64,000 nucleotides of DNA from Dryococelus australis. Its lineage: Eukaryota; Arthropoda; Insecta; Phasmatodea; Phasmatidae. The first letter of the stretch is position 1; the number at the start of each line of letters is the position of its first letter. The translations under genes were made by a program, and so were the position numbers. The stretch spans positions 61,721,251-61,785,250 of the forward strand of contig CM056994.1 in NCBI GenBank assembly GCA_029891345.1, read 5' to 3'. The notes below the pieces were generated by a model. The model had not been told where the DNA came from, ran no database searches, and worked only from the letters and a program-made list of their open reading frames with translations. Below, piece after piece: positions 22,123 to 34,658 of this stretch.

Positions 22123-22188
22123 AGTTAAATCTGCACCATCTCACACTCAGAGCACAATTATCACTCATTATCATGAATCACAATCCTA

Positions 22189-22716
22189 TAGACCATGGTT
22201 ACACAAGTGCTGTTAAACACATTCAGCTAAATACATTCGGTACCCATGTCTGAACAAGTTTAAAAACAGAATGTGTTCCTGCAGTTACACATCCAAAGCA
22301 GAATGAAATCTATGGCAATACCAACCTCAACAAACATTGAACTTAAAATGTAAGATATTTAATTATATTAGTCTCCAACATTTTTCACTATTGATCTTTT
22401 TAATTGTTATTGAACCTACACTTTCACTGTAATGGTATAATACGTGAGTATTAGTACATTCAACTTTAAACTTATGTTAATTCAACATGTGCAGGAATTC
22501 TCACCAAATTCACCAGTTTTTTTACTCTGCTTGTTTACATCGAAGCAGCCAATAGGAACGCAGCAGAAGAGAAGTCGTTCGAAACGAGATTGGAAAACAG
22601 TTCACTTTGGACGAGAAACAACTACGATCGGAACTCGTTCGAAGTTAATGTAACCTCTTCAATAAATGAACTTGTTAAAAGTGAAGTAGTTCTGCATCGC
22701 GTGTAACCGTGGCCTA
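22189..22716. mobile_element. Possible 528-bp element with 16-bp terminal inverted repeats
   Basis: The ends tagaccatggttacac (22189-22204) and gtgtaaccgtggccta (22701-22716) match as inverted repeats at 14 of 16 positions. There is no coding sequence. Direct flanking duplications are not obvious, so the element call is tentative. Confidence 0.45.
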
Positions 22717-23265
22717 AGTATCCCAATACATCCTATGAAATCCACTTTGGGGGGGGGGGGGCATTATAAAAAAATTTAATTGAAGGGTCAAAATGCTTAT
22801 AAATGCAATAAAAATTAGAAACACTATCTTATAATTTTTTTTGGACTTAAAAATACAACCGAGGGCAGAGAGGTGAGAGCTGTGGTGTCGTCGGGGAAGG
22901 ACCTATCTGCAGAGAGCTCCGAGAAATAGGTGTCTTTATCACATTTTAGTGCTAGAACACCGCATAAGACAAAGTTAAGGTTACTTGAAAGGTTTAAACT
23001 GCTTCCCCATTAAATACAGAAATAAAATTTATACATGAGGGGGAAAAAAACAAGTGCTAGTATCCCGCCCGTCCCTGGCCTTGTCTCCGGTGTAGGGGAG
23101 AGAATAGGAGGGAGCGGGCTTGGCGAAGGCGCACACCACAACAACAGAGGTGTAGGTACACTATAGGAACACTTTCTATATAGGTTTCACTGCGATTTAG
23201 ATTTAATTTGTAATTTCCCCTCCACTCATTCCATGTTATTGTAGTTTCCGACAACAAGCGAAACC
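22717..23265. other. No gene seen; sequence upstream of the LINE gag
   Basis: Contains a G run at 22749-22760. From about 22860 it becomes more GC-rich and purine-rich; this may be the LINE 5' untranslated region, but no landmark proves it. Confidence 0.4.
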
Positions 23266-24533
23266 ATGGCAGACCCCAAGGCTGTCATGGACTCTGAGTC
23301 ACAGTTCCTGAAGCGTCCAGCCAGCGAAGCGGCGCCTAGAGATGCGAGAGACAAAAGACAAAATGCCGCACAACAACAAGCCCGTCAGGCCTCTCCGGCC
23401 ACAACTGTGCCCCCTCAGGGCACAACAGCATCACAAATGGCACCGCGCAGCAGTCAGCTGCTAAGAAGGTGCAGATAAAGCCCTCCACTGTGTAGACGTC
23501 CAAAATACACAACTACCCGCCTTGAAAAGAGCACTCCATGCACACATGACGATGTCATTGAGTGCTGTTTGCATTGGAGCAAACAGCATTCGTGTGCATA
23601 CGAACACGATTACTGACTTTGTCAACGCAGTCCGAACTCTCAAACAAATGGGACAAGCACAGGTTGCTCCAACAGGCTCAATAAATCCCGGTAAAATTGG
23701 TTTTCTGTCGCGTCCTCGCAGACACACCTATGGAATTCCTCCAGGAGGAATTCGCGGCAGTGGGAATGCCAGTGCAGTGGTGCTGATTTATCCATGATCG
23801 CAATCGCCACTCGATAAATAAACTCGTGGTTGAACTGCCAAATGGCACAGACACTACACCCTATCTGGTCCTGGCAAACTTCGCAGGGCTACAAATCAAG
23901 TGGAAGAGTTCTAGCACCCGACTGGGCCTTCACAATGCCGAAGATGCCTACGATTTGGCCATCTTACATCTGCCTGTAGTATTCAAAATGATCGAACACA
24001 AGTCAAATGCATACAGTGTGGGGACAATCACTATGCGACTTACCAAGGGTGTAAAAATTACAAGGCTGCCAAGTGGAATAGACTGCCACAAGATGAGAGA
24101 CAATCGCACCAGCTCCAGTCCAAGCTGGCTATTCGCGAAAATGTGCGTATAAATGCATGACAAAACACCCTGCAACCTCAGCCTCCCTCAGGGCAACAGC
24201 AGGGGCTAGTCCAGCCTCCACGCAACACTGTTCTGCACACTGGGCACAACAAGCGCGACCCCAGCCAATACAGGCCTATAATAGGTTTGGATATTTTGTG
24301 AACAAGGCAGAATTCCCGCCTCTCGCGAATGATTACATTCCCCATGATCCAAACAGATGCTGGGACAAAAAACCACGTAAAAATTACGAGGAAAAATAGA
24401 CAAAAGTCCCCCCCCCCCCCCCCCCCAGTCAATCAAGGATATGGAGCGAAGCTCCAACCGCACCAGAGGCCGCCCCTACATGTGCAGCCAATCAGGAGCC
24501 AGCTCAACGTGACAGTCGGAGGTCTCTCCTAAA
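23266..24533 (+). pseudogene. Jockey-type LINE gag (first ORF1 copy), broken
   Basis: Starts at an ATG in a good context (accATGg) with 'MADPKAVMDSESQFLKRPAS', followed by a Gln/Ala/Pro-rich stretch. Later frames show 'VVELPNGTDTTPYLVLANF' and, at about 24005-24052, 'KCIQCGDNHYATYQGC', a CCHC-type zinc knuckle of the kind found in Jockey-clade ORF1. The C-terminal third is Gln/Pro-rich with a C run at 24410-24426. Several frameshifts separate the parts. It differs from the gag at 24792-26520, so it is probably the remnant of a different LINE family. Confidence 0.7.
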
Positions 24534-24791
24534 CCGGTCACCGCTCCCGGTTTTCAACTGAGTCAACACCCAATTACGGTTTCTCTTGCAGCTACTAGGA
24601 CACTTCCCCCAAGTCTCCCTAGTGCCGCAGGAGTATTTTCTACCATGACCAGGAATACACTCGGGTTATACAGAGTGGAACCACTGGAGTCGCAGCACCT
24701 CGTGGCCTAGCCACCACACCATCTAACTTAGCCCTGATGTGGTTGGTCAGTGGATAGACCACACACTCTAAAACTTTTCTAGTAATAAATT

Positions 24792-26520
24792 ATGAACTCA
24801 GATCAGACACCAAACACTTATGCAGACGTACCGCACGTGAATACAGTAACCCCCTCTCCCCTTAACGAAATGGCAGGCCAGTTCACCTCGGGAGGTTCAC
24901 ACATGCATTCGATTTTTGATTTGCAAGATTACGACATACATATGACCGCTGCAGGGGAACACAAGTGTAAAAATGAATACCGGCCACTGCAAGTCACGAA
25001 AATTCAGGGGGTTAACCATCACATCGAGGCTATCCCAGGACAAAGCAACACCCAGAATAACACAGCATCTAACAACATGGCTGCAACTGACGACAGGGAC
25101 ACCTGCAACAATGGCAGCGACGATACCTATGCTAAAACACCTTTGGGCACTTCATCCCAGATGAATGTAAGCTCATGTGGTAGCAACTGGGAACAGGAGA
25201 AATGAAAACAGCACCTATCACTGTTCTCCATAGTACAACAAAGCCATACCATGTTCCCTATGATGCACTCACCACAGGAGGCATCGCCTTCACCCCGAAA
25301 AACACTGCAAGGTTCACAACATACATATTCACAAGCATCCAAGATTATCATACAGCCTTGAATATAATCAAAGAAGGCAACTATGAATATTTCCTCACCC
25401 GGCCAACCACCGAGCGGCCAACCAAAATAGTGGTGAAGGATATACCAGCAGGAACAGACCTGAAGAGAATCAGAAATGATCTCAGTCGCCAGGGCATCCC
25501 AGCAATAATTTTACACCAAATGTACGACAAATACCGTGAACCACTTGATATGTTCCAGCTTGACGTACCAGCTGAATGCGAGCAAGCAAAAACAATTACA
25601 ACAGTGTTTGGCCTACCAGTACGAACAGCGGACTACAAGTATCCCAAACGCCCCTTACTCTGTGACAACTGCAATAGGTTTTGGCTAAGTAACAGCTCAA
25701 TGCCGAGCAGCTCCCGCATGCTGCTTTTGCTCAGGCTCACACAAGACAACCAGTTGTAAATCCGACCAAAGAAGGTGCATCAACTGTAAGCAACAACACT
25801 GTACAAACTATAAAGGATACCCATGCTTTGTTCGAGAAATAAACCAGTGTTTCCTACATACAATGAAGACAATCCAAACAACGCAGCCGAGACAACCTCA
25901 ACGTCCCACAGCCAGACAACAACCACTAATACAACACCAACAACCTTCACCCTCAAGGCAACAAGAACAAGCAGAATGGCAAACAGTCAAACCCAGAATG
26001 TCAAACTACTGGCAACAGCTTAGCGGAGTGCACTATGAGCCACAGCCTCCAGTCCCGCTCTGGCCCAACTCACAACAGATTACTACAACTACCAATATCT
26101 TCGATCTAAGGATATCCCAGCGAGGAACACAAGAAGTACGAAGACTAACAACCCCAATATGGCAAAGAATGTCCGAAATAAAAATAAAGGGTTCCAAACC
26201 CAAGACCACATTGCAGCTACTGAGCCTTGAAAAGCCCACCTCACTCGACCAGAATGATGGGCAACCAACTAACAGTGACGCACTAGACAATATGGAGACA
26301 GAAACATCTGCAGCAAGTGGAAGTAACCACAGATACGGAACATGGCCTACTAACTATTCCTCCATCTGCAGTCACAACAAACACCACACATAATGCACCA
26401 GCAACACCTCCATAGCTACTGCTGCCACCTCCAACTAAGTCTAATGACAAAATGGCAGCAGAATCACTAGAAAACAGCAATCTACTGTTCAACACATTGT
26501 AAAAAAATGAGAAAACCACA
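24792..26520 (+). pseudogene. Jockey-type LINE ORF1 (second gag), frameshifted
   Basis: Opens at the ATG at 24792. The central part, frame 25202-25759, has the RNA-binding gag pattern 'PTKIVVKDIPAGTDLKRIRN', 'GIPAIILHQMYDKYREPLDM' and 'KYPKRPLLCDNC', the start of a zinc knuckle. A frameshift follows; the next frame supplies more Cys-rich sequence near 25690-25830 ('CCFCSGSHKTTSC', 'CINCKQQHC') and then a Gln/Pro/Thr-rich C-terminal part in 25863-26393. These Cys arrays are the Jockey-clade nucleic-acid-binding knuckles. It lies directly upstream of the endonuclease ORF. Confidence 0.8.
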
Positions 26521-26657
26521 AATTATACTGCCTTACGATTTGCACTGGATCTCTGTAACCTGCTCACTGTATGGGTAGACCCCAACATTCCACAGGCACA
26601 CATGCTACAACAAGCTGCGGACCTAGCAATGGGCATTTTTTTCCATAGTTCAAAATT

Positions 26658-28484
26658 GTGCCAGGAATCAATACAAATGTCCCACTGACCAAAATGGCAA
26701 CATGGAACGCACGTGGCCTACTGTACAATACCAGCGAACTGCATGATTTTCTTCGGCGACATGATGTGCAAATTGCAGCCATAACAGAAACCCAACTGCT
26801 GCCCATGGACAAAATATTTCTGCAAGTCTTCTCTATACACCGTAAAGATATAACGTCACACCAATTGCACCTGGGGAAAAGCACACATCTCTCACTGAGG
26901 AGGGGGAGTGGCCCTAGCAATCCACACTAACATTAAACATAAAGTCCTACCTATTCCAAAGCTGGGCAAGATAGAGGCAATCGCAGCATCTCTCACAATT
27001 AAGGCGAAACAGTGCAATTTCATTGCAATGTATACTCAACCAGGGAAGACCATCGAGCCATGGGACCTCAAGAAGCTGATCAGTCTGTCGTAACTTTACT
27101 CTGGCACTTGGGGACCTGAATGTGAAGCACACTGCATGTAACTGCATTGGCACTACCAGTAATGGCCGAACAATATTCACACACCAAGACCACTCCCTCC
27201 ACATGGTCTGTGCTCCCTACAACTCAACACACTATCCCGAAGCTTCAAATGGCACACCAGACATACTGGATATAACCATCTACAAGAATGTTAACTTCAT
27301 CTATGAACTAGAAGTGATACACGAAATGCACTCAGGCCACCTACCAGTCATAGCCACCATTGAAGATGCTTAAACAGATACCCATCCGCAGAAACCAACC
27401 CCGAATTACAGCAAGGCAAACTGGTAAAGATTTAAAGAAGCACTCCACAATTCCTTAGACCTACCACACGAAATCAACACCACTGATGAAATGGAGGAGA
27501 GCATCATTACCCTTACAAAGGCTATTCATACGACTATGAAAAACACAATTCCATACAGGGTAAAGAAAATGCAGTTCAAAGATTCTCCCTGAGGATGTAG
27601 AGAACCTCATAACACAACGCAACCATGTTAGAAGTCTTTTGTAGCGAAACCGGTTGCGACAACATAAAACCGAAATTAATCGACTACATAAAGCAATCAA
27701 AGAGCAACTTGCAGCCTATAGAGCAATGCTATGGGACGACAAAATCGCTGCACTCAACCTCAAGGATAACTCTCTTTGGCACACTACCAAGAGACTCACC
27801 AGGGAAACTCTTGCAATCCCTCCTCTCCGAGACCCTCACAACCGCACAGCCAGCTCCCCACAGGAGAAAGCAGAACTGCTCGCAGCAATGCTCGAACTGG
27901 TCTTCAAACCTAACATCAACCCCTCATCACCAGATCAAATAGCCACTATAGAACGACACACAAGATTTCTACTATCCCAACCACCACAGGAAGAGCCATT
28001 ATATGCTACAGACAAATAGATCTGCCTTTATCTCCACAAACTGAGTGCCAATAAAGCCCCAGGAGATCATTGAATTAAACAAATTGTCCTCAAACACATG
28101 CAGTGTCCCGCACTCTCAGCCATCACTACATGTGCTTATGGGATACTGTGCACCTGTTCAAGGCATGCATTAGATCGATCATGATCTATGCAGCCCCAAC
28201 CTGGGGCTATGCAGCAAACATGCATATCAGGAAGATCCAAATCGCACAAAACAAGGCAAATGCGAAGGATCGCACACATTTCACGATATGTACCCACAAT
28301 ACCTATCCACAGGGAATTAGGCTTGGAAACTATACAGGACTACATGGTGAAACAAGCCCAGGCCTTCTACCAGACTACTGCTGATCATCCTAACCCACTC
28401 ATAAGAGTGTTGTGTCAATACGACATAGAAGACAAATGGCGATACAACAGACCGAGGTTCCTGCTTGTTCCAAAGCCTCCATAA
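26658..28484 (+). pseudogene. Jockey-type LINE ORF2: endonuclease present, RT core deleted
   Basis: An apurinic-type endonuclease is visible in pieces: 'TWNARGLLYNTSELHDFL' and 'AAITETQLL' near 26695-26790, 'GDLNVKHTACN' near 27110, 'GTPDILDITIY' and 'SGHLPVIATI' near 27260-27360. The last replaces the usual S-D-H with S-G-H, so a catalytic Asp is lost. The pre-RT region follows, with 'LSANKAPGDH' near 28045. The sequence then passes within about 100 bases to the C-terminal region 'FKACIRSIMIYAAPTWGYAA' near 28155. The RT palm, including the Y/F-A-D-D box, is deleted. Confidence 0.85.
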
Positions 28485-29530
28485 GGCATACCACTCACCA
28501 CAGCACTAAACAATATCATCACAGCTCCCCAGTGTTATCTCGGACACCCAAAAGTGTGGAATAATACACAGCAATAGCCCAGACAACCACATGACACTTC
28601 AATTCACATTACTTATAACCAAATCATTGAACCTCATTCTCAGTTATATAGGACACACACCACAGTGCCATATAACATCCATCATACGCACCTACACTTC
28701 AATAACTTCCACTCAGTGACATACAACAAATCATTATCAAGATAAGTGACGTGGACACCACCCATAGTGTGTATCATCGAACCACCTTTCAAGATACCCA
28801 AGGCATGAAGAAGGTGTGTCGCCATAGAAAGGTCTACACCAGCTGCGTTCAAGCGATTCAGTACACCGGGGCCACAGATCCAGCTTCCCATGGAGCAGCA
28901 TCTGTAACTACAGGATTCAGCGATATCAAGGAACTCCCACCAATACCTGGCAGTTCCACATCACAACGCCATTGAGCAGGTAAGCAAAGAAGATGTCTCC
29001 CACTGCACCCTGGCATCCTGCCAGGAGACACAACATGACAACGGGTTCGCCAGCAGTCCACAAGTGCTATCATAGCGCCAAAATAAGCCGAATCACATTG
29101 ACCAAGTGGCGAAGACTTTTAACCAACTATATCCTGCCTCTTTCTTCCCTTCCGGGTCAATCAGGTGCTGTAATATTTTCAACCGAGCATCTGGTTTCCT
29201 CCAGTGTTGATGCTGGTTTACTGCTGCTACCCCACATCGTGACTTTGCAAGGCTGTCGGGGCATAATTTGCCGCCCCTACAGTCTAGATCCCATGTGCAA
29301 AGATGCACCACAGGCCACAGCGACCTCCCACCCCTCCTTTAGAGGGGGAGTGGGAGGCCGAAAGGCCACATATTTCACATTTATTACGAATAACGAAAAG
29401 CCTAGCCGGCTGGTACACAACATTTCCCTCTCCATAGAACATCTCCATCTATCCGGGAAGTCTCAGTAAGCAGGTTGGAGACTACTGTATGTCAGCGTGG
29501 AGGGGCGATATGCTAAAAAAAAATTGCCAT
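28485..29530. other. No recognised gene between two LINE fragments
   Basis: Moderate GC content. Open frames at 28682-28891 (minus) and 28993-29469 (plus) have no motif I recognise. It may include LINE 3' sequence or a separate insertion. Confidence 0.4.
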
Positions 29531-29539
29531 AACTCGAAA

Positions 29540-29881
29540 CACAGCAGTATTGTTATATACCATGCTCATATGGCCTGTTATAACATATGCTGCGCCCACA
29601 TGGGCCCATGCAGATAAAACACATATCATGAGACTGCAGATTGTGCAGAATATGTGCCTGCGAATTGTGGCAGATGCATCTAGAACTGCCCCATTACAGA
29701 TCTGCATAACGAACTCAAAATCGAAAAACTAGACGAGCACTTCGTCAAAATGGCAGAAAGCTTTTACAATTATTGTGCCACACGTGCCAACCCGAAAATA
29801 TCTAGTCTCGGCGATTATGACCCCGACGAGACTCAAATATATAGGCGGCCTAAAAGCATTTTAGCTCACAGGCCGCCTTAA
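29540..29881 (+). pseudogene. 3' fragment of a Jockey-type LINE ORF2, same family as 41066-43404
   Basis: 'PVITYAAPTWAHADKTHIMR' and, after a frameshift, the ordered words 'HNELKIEKLDEHFVKMAES' and 'SLGDYDPDETQIY' match the C-terminus of the minus-strand LINE at 41107-41370 ('HRELKIEKPDEQFVKLAQK', 'SSLGDYDPEKTQKY'). Both run into the same non-coding words 'aaaagcatttt(a/g)gctcacaggccgcc'. It is severely 5'-truncated, as is usual for LINE copies. Confidence 0.85.
29843..29878 (+). repeat. Hairpin at the LINE 3' end
   Basis: A 9-bp perfect stem (aggcggcct / aggccgcct) with an 18-nt loop that itself contains aaaagcatttt. Confidence 0.75.
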
Positions 29882-29890
29882 AACACCGAA

Positions 29891-32800
29891 ACTCACAATG
29901 CAGGCCCTCAGTCATGCACCCAACAAACAAATTAATCCCGGAAACCCGTAATGCTGCAATACATTTAACTACATAATACACTCTTTGACAAAATAAGTAT
30001 CACAATTAGCGAAGCACTATGTGATCACAGAACAAGGCGAAGCAGGCTCTGTACAGCCTCTGGCTCGGAGATGGCCCTTTGATTCACAGTGCGTCCACAC
30101 TGCACCACACACACACATGTGCTACAAAGCTTGTATCATCAACAGCTGTCTGTATGTATGGCTCGTCGCCACTGCCGATCGCAAGGCAATCACTCGCAGC
30201 AATACAACTGTATAAAGGCTCTGGAAGTTAATCAGCAATAACTCCAGAGATTGGCTAGCAGTGAGATGGCTTGTGGCGTAGGGTGCTTTCTGCAGCAGCT
30301 GGTTAGGGTGGTGGAGTGGCACACCTACACTACACTAACACTCACTCATGCCTCCATTGACACACACTAACACACTCCTACACACAGGTGATAGAAATAT
30401 CACCCCTAGTTTTAAGTTTCTTGTAATTGTCTGTAAAACACTAACACTCTTTCCTGTGTTACATAGAAATGGCTGGCATCTGTCGGGTGGGTGGCTCAGT
30501 TCTGTCCCCCACCACCAGGGCCGCAAAGTGCGACCCTGGTTATCAACCTAATTACGACCTCGTTTCATTTCACCCTGCATCACATTCACAAAGTCTATCT
30601 TCGCTAACTAACACCACCCTACTTTCTCCAGCCCTAATCCAATAAAGGAATTACATTTATCCTCCATGACTGTCGCATAGTTTTCTCCAGGCCCTCTCTG
30701 CTTTGCCTGGTTTTCTATGCCCCTTACTAGACCCTTCTTCTTTCGGGGTGTGTCCATGGCTACAATTGCGGCCATGTCACCAGACAACCCTGCTATAGCT
30801 GCAATGCATGTGCCCATTTTGATAATTAAACCTGACCTAAGGCATAAAGGGCTTGCCCTGAGACACATCGCATTCTCCAACCGTCTTAGCTACTAACAAG
30901 CATGCCAGAGGGAACACAAAACTGTGAAGGTGCTCACGTTGGCGTAGCGGGATTTGGAGGCTCGCCAATTTAATTAACAAAAAAAAGGCACTGTTGTGAA
31001 CTCTCCTTCAACGATCGGGCTAGTCATCGATTCTAATACCCTAAGTCGTCACATCGGGCGATGAGTTCTTGGGCTTCAATGTTGGCGAGCAAAATTGCTC
31101 GTGGCGAAGTAGCTGTGCTTTTGAATAGGCACTACTTCAGCTGCTATGATATCGGCTTTATCAGCAATTTCCCGGTGAGTCGGGGTGTAAGTCAGCAATT
31201 TTCATTTTGGGGGTAAAGTCGAAATGCTAGTTTTGGAAATACATGAATGCCTTTGGGAGAGAAGTGAGGGCAGTCAAGTAGCCTTCAGGTTTTCAGTGGT
31301 GTTTCAGTGTGCGTTTGTAGTATGCAATTAAACGAGTTCGTATTTTGTAACCTGTTCCCAATTTGACTACCTCGACTAGTCGATTCAGTCTGGCCAGCAT
31401 TCATTATCGCGGTGATTTCTTGTTTCCAATATATAGTATTAATTTCTCTTGTTCTTTTGCATATCGGTTCCAACGAGTATGATGAAATTGGCCGGGGAAA
31501 CTCCATATCGGAAAATGGTGGTTTGATAGGGCATTGATTTGTCGTCCACTGTTTTCTGGTATGGAATTTCTGCTCGTTTGCCCTTGTTTGATCGGGCTAA
31601 TATGGAGAGTGTCAAACATTTAATGTTGAGTTATGTTCGAACATTATTTGGAACTAGTGAATTATTTAAACACATTGCAGCGGAAATATTCCAAGTTGAG
31701 AGTTCTGAAAGTTATATTTTGAGTGGAAAGTATCGCTGGTCAGACCTTGTAATGTTTTATACTATTTGTAGGATTCATGAAATTCGTATAGTTGTTTTAC
31801 TACTATTCAAATGTTGAAGGGCAGTCGTCCCTTGTGATAAGTGGGATATTCGGCGACGTGATGCCTTGGTAGTAAATAATAAGTCAGTTAACCGTTTTAC
31901 CATGCGGTAAGCATTTGTGGAAATGCAGACGCTCCTTAATTGAAACCAATTTAAAAGTGGTCCATAATTTTGGAAAACCAAATTGAATAAACTTCCCGTC
32001 AGTGTTGACGAGTAATTAAATATGTGTCGAAGGAGAAAAAGAAAATTAATTGTATTTGCGCTTCTGAGCTCAGCCTTAAGTATCAGAAATTTTGTCATTT
32101 AAATTTGGACACTTTAGTGAAGTCAGATGTCTATTTGTAGTTCATGCTGGTGCGATAATCTCGACTATTTGAGTCATGAGTATGTTTGAAAATATAAGTT
32201 TGAGATAGTGTGTTCATGTAAGCTCGGATGGTGCTAAATAGAAATGTTTTAGAGTCAGCTTAAGAATAATTTTTATTATATGTTTTAATGGGGATCTTTT
32301 AAAAAATGTCTGAGAATTATTTTGTGATCCCGTCTTATTGTGAAAGATTTAAATGGATTTCAGTGGGCAACTTCTTTTGCCGCTTTAATACGGCTGTATA
32401 GTATTTCGAAGCTGTGGTTGATTACTCATAGTTTTATAAGAAGTGGGATCATTTTCAGGTTGTATGTTTGTTTTATTGGAGATCTCTATGGTATTGTGGA
32501 TTCGTATCGAGCCAACTGTGACTGCATTAAATATGAAATATTGAATTGCTTAAATGTCCACTGGTAAAACATATTAAACTATTGGGAAATATTCATTTTT
32601 CTATTTTTCTATTCATATTTCTATTCTGGTAATAGATAAATGTGTCAGAAATTTTTTGCTTCATCTACAGAATATTTGTGAATCTAGATAATACAAAATG
32701 GATGCATACGGTATTTAAAGCTGCTGAAGTAATTAAAATAAATTTTGCCTCATTTGTATAAATTCTGTGTACCTGAAAATAAATCAGAAGTTTGAATATC

Positions 32801-34182
32801 TAAGCATATTCTAAAGACATAAATATTTCGCTTGTTTTATGATAGCCATTCTTACTCGTGGTGTGTACATTATGTGAATAAGGAACCAAGTGCAATAAAA
32901 TATATTGTGACTTTGAATTGTGAGATTTGTTATACTCGTATTACCTTGCGCCTGTTGTTTACAGCACAATGTTAGACTGTTGGCATATTCTGGTGAACAT
33001 GTCAGAATCTATGTGACAATAAAAAATTCGGTGCAATATGGTGTTATATATACGTTACAACTTCGATGGTTACGCGTTAAGTAGACGCACATCACTTTAT
33101 AAGCATTTATAAACATTTATTTATTTATTAGTAGTGTAGTATCCGCCATCGTGTACGGTTAGTATTTTGGAACCTCGGCGTCGAGATCTCGACGCCACTA
33201 TGTATTTGAGCTGTTTGACTTTTCTGAGAGTTTGATGGAACTTTGAATCTTGGATTTTATGAGTTTTTGATGATTTTCTGCCGTGAATACTCGCAGTTTT
33301 GTTGTTTTCGACATTTCTTGTTTTAGCAATTAGATGGCTGTATGGCTGTACGGTTAAATCCAAGGCCACGTGTTTTTGCACGGTTTAGGATAGATGGATA
33401 GAGATAGATATATTTATTTATTTTTGTCATGGTTTTGTTCATTGACATCTTACTAGTTTAAGTGCTGAAACATGGCTTTAGCCGGGAATGAGGAGTTAAT
33501 AGGAGTATTAGTGGGTGTATATTATTTGCAGGACGGAAATGAAAGACGACGCAGTAATGTTGTTGTACACTGGTTGCTTGGCAGAGCAGCAAGACAACAG
33601 GTGTGTTCTGTGCTGTTTTGAACGAAAACTAATAAAAACAAATATGCCAATATAATCACAGAATAAACAATGGATAACAGAAGCGACACGGAATAGCTGT
33701 TTCTTTGTGCTCCGCGTACCAGCTTTCTGATTGGCCACTCGCTCTCGGGGCGTACAAGAGTGTCAATAAACGCCAATTTATATACAGAATTGGCGGTGCT
33801 ATGTTACATACTACAGCTTTTAATGTTTCAATTTAGAGTACGAGAAGTGAATTGCGTGCGATATAGAGCAACATTCTTCCGTTTATTCGAAGAAATAATG
33901 CGACTATGCAAGTGAAAAATCTTGATGCACATTCTGTGTTTTGATCTTGGCCATTGTGCGTTCTTTAATACAATTAATATACCGTGCGTATTTGTGTGCC
34001 TAGCATATAGACATGAAGAAAGCGTGGTTTTGTATCTGTTAAATAAGTTAACGTGAGTTCATGTAATTAAATTTTAAAAACGATAAGAGACTTCAAGCAA
34101 TACACTACTTTGTTTTGACCACCTGTACATCATTTTGCTACAAGCTGTATTAGCTGGAGCTGGCAAGCAATGCTCGGGCACT
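29891..34182. other. No gene seen over 4.3 kb
   Basis: 30,000-30,900 is of mixed composition and the rest AT-rich. Open frames such as 30608-30880 (minus), 31539-31817 and 31775-32098 show no known domain. The only clear structure is the 20-bp palindrome at 33177-33196. It could contain regulatory or decayed transposon sequence that cannot be recognised by eye. Confidence 0.5.
33177..33196. repeat. Perfect 20-bp palindrome
   Basis: ggcgtcgagatctcgacgcc is its own reverse complement and is GC-rich in an AT-rich neighbourhood. Confidence 0.95.
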
Positions 34183-34658
34183 TGTGACAGTGCGGCCACA
34201 ACGAGCCAGCCCCGCTGTTTTGAAAACACACTCCCCGCCGAGGAAGGTCGTGAGGCTAGGCGGGGTGGTATATAAGGTTGGGACTATTTGCTCCAGAGGG
34301 ACCAGCGAGACACCGTGGTCACGACTTCGACGCCCAGCACTGCCGCTGTCGAGGGGGTCTCGACAGACGACTCCGCCAAGACAGTTACGGGTAAATATAA
34401 TCCCAGTAGGGCGCCTGAGGTTATGCAGGATTAGGGTCCTCGGGATAAATACTTAATACTCCTCAAGTCACTAGCACTCTATAGCTGTCTGTGTCGTAAT
34501 TGAATTAACTGTCTTAACCATTATTAATTATTGCTGCCATATTGTACTAGCCAAGGGATATTTGTATTGCTAAATGTATATCTAGCTGTGATTAATAAAA
34601 CCTAGTGAAACTGTAAGAGTGCTTTATCATTTAGCCACTGACATCCCCCTTCCTTACA
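34183..34658 (+). repeat. 5' LTR of the errantivirus-like element
   Basis: Proposed as 476 bp from TGTGACAG to CTTACA, with matching TGT/ACA ends. It contains a TATA box (tatataagg, 34269-34277) about 75 bases into the LTR and a polyadenylation signal (aataaa, 34594-34599), in the order expected of U3-R-U5. The start is inferred because no second LTR is available for comparison. Confidence 0.6.
34269..34277 (+). promoter_or_regulatory. TATA box in the LTR
   Basis: tatataagg in a GC-rich stretch, followed about 35 bases later by a GC-rich likely start region. Confidence 0.6.

Noticed and set aside
30608..30880. Minus-strand open frame considered as a gag zinc-knuckle fragment
   Set aside because: An alternative frame shows a few Cys and His, but spacing does not fit a CCHC knuckle and no neighbouring gag or pol sequence exists.
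31200..33000. Possible host exons in AT-rich sequence
   Set aside because: Short open frames lack known motifs, codon bias or convincing splice framing.
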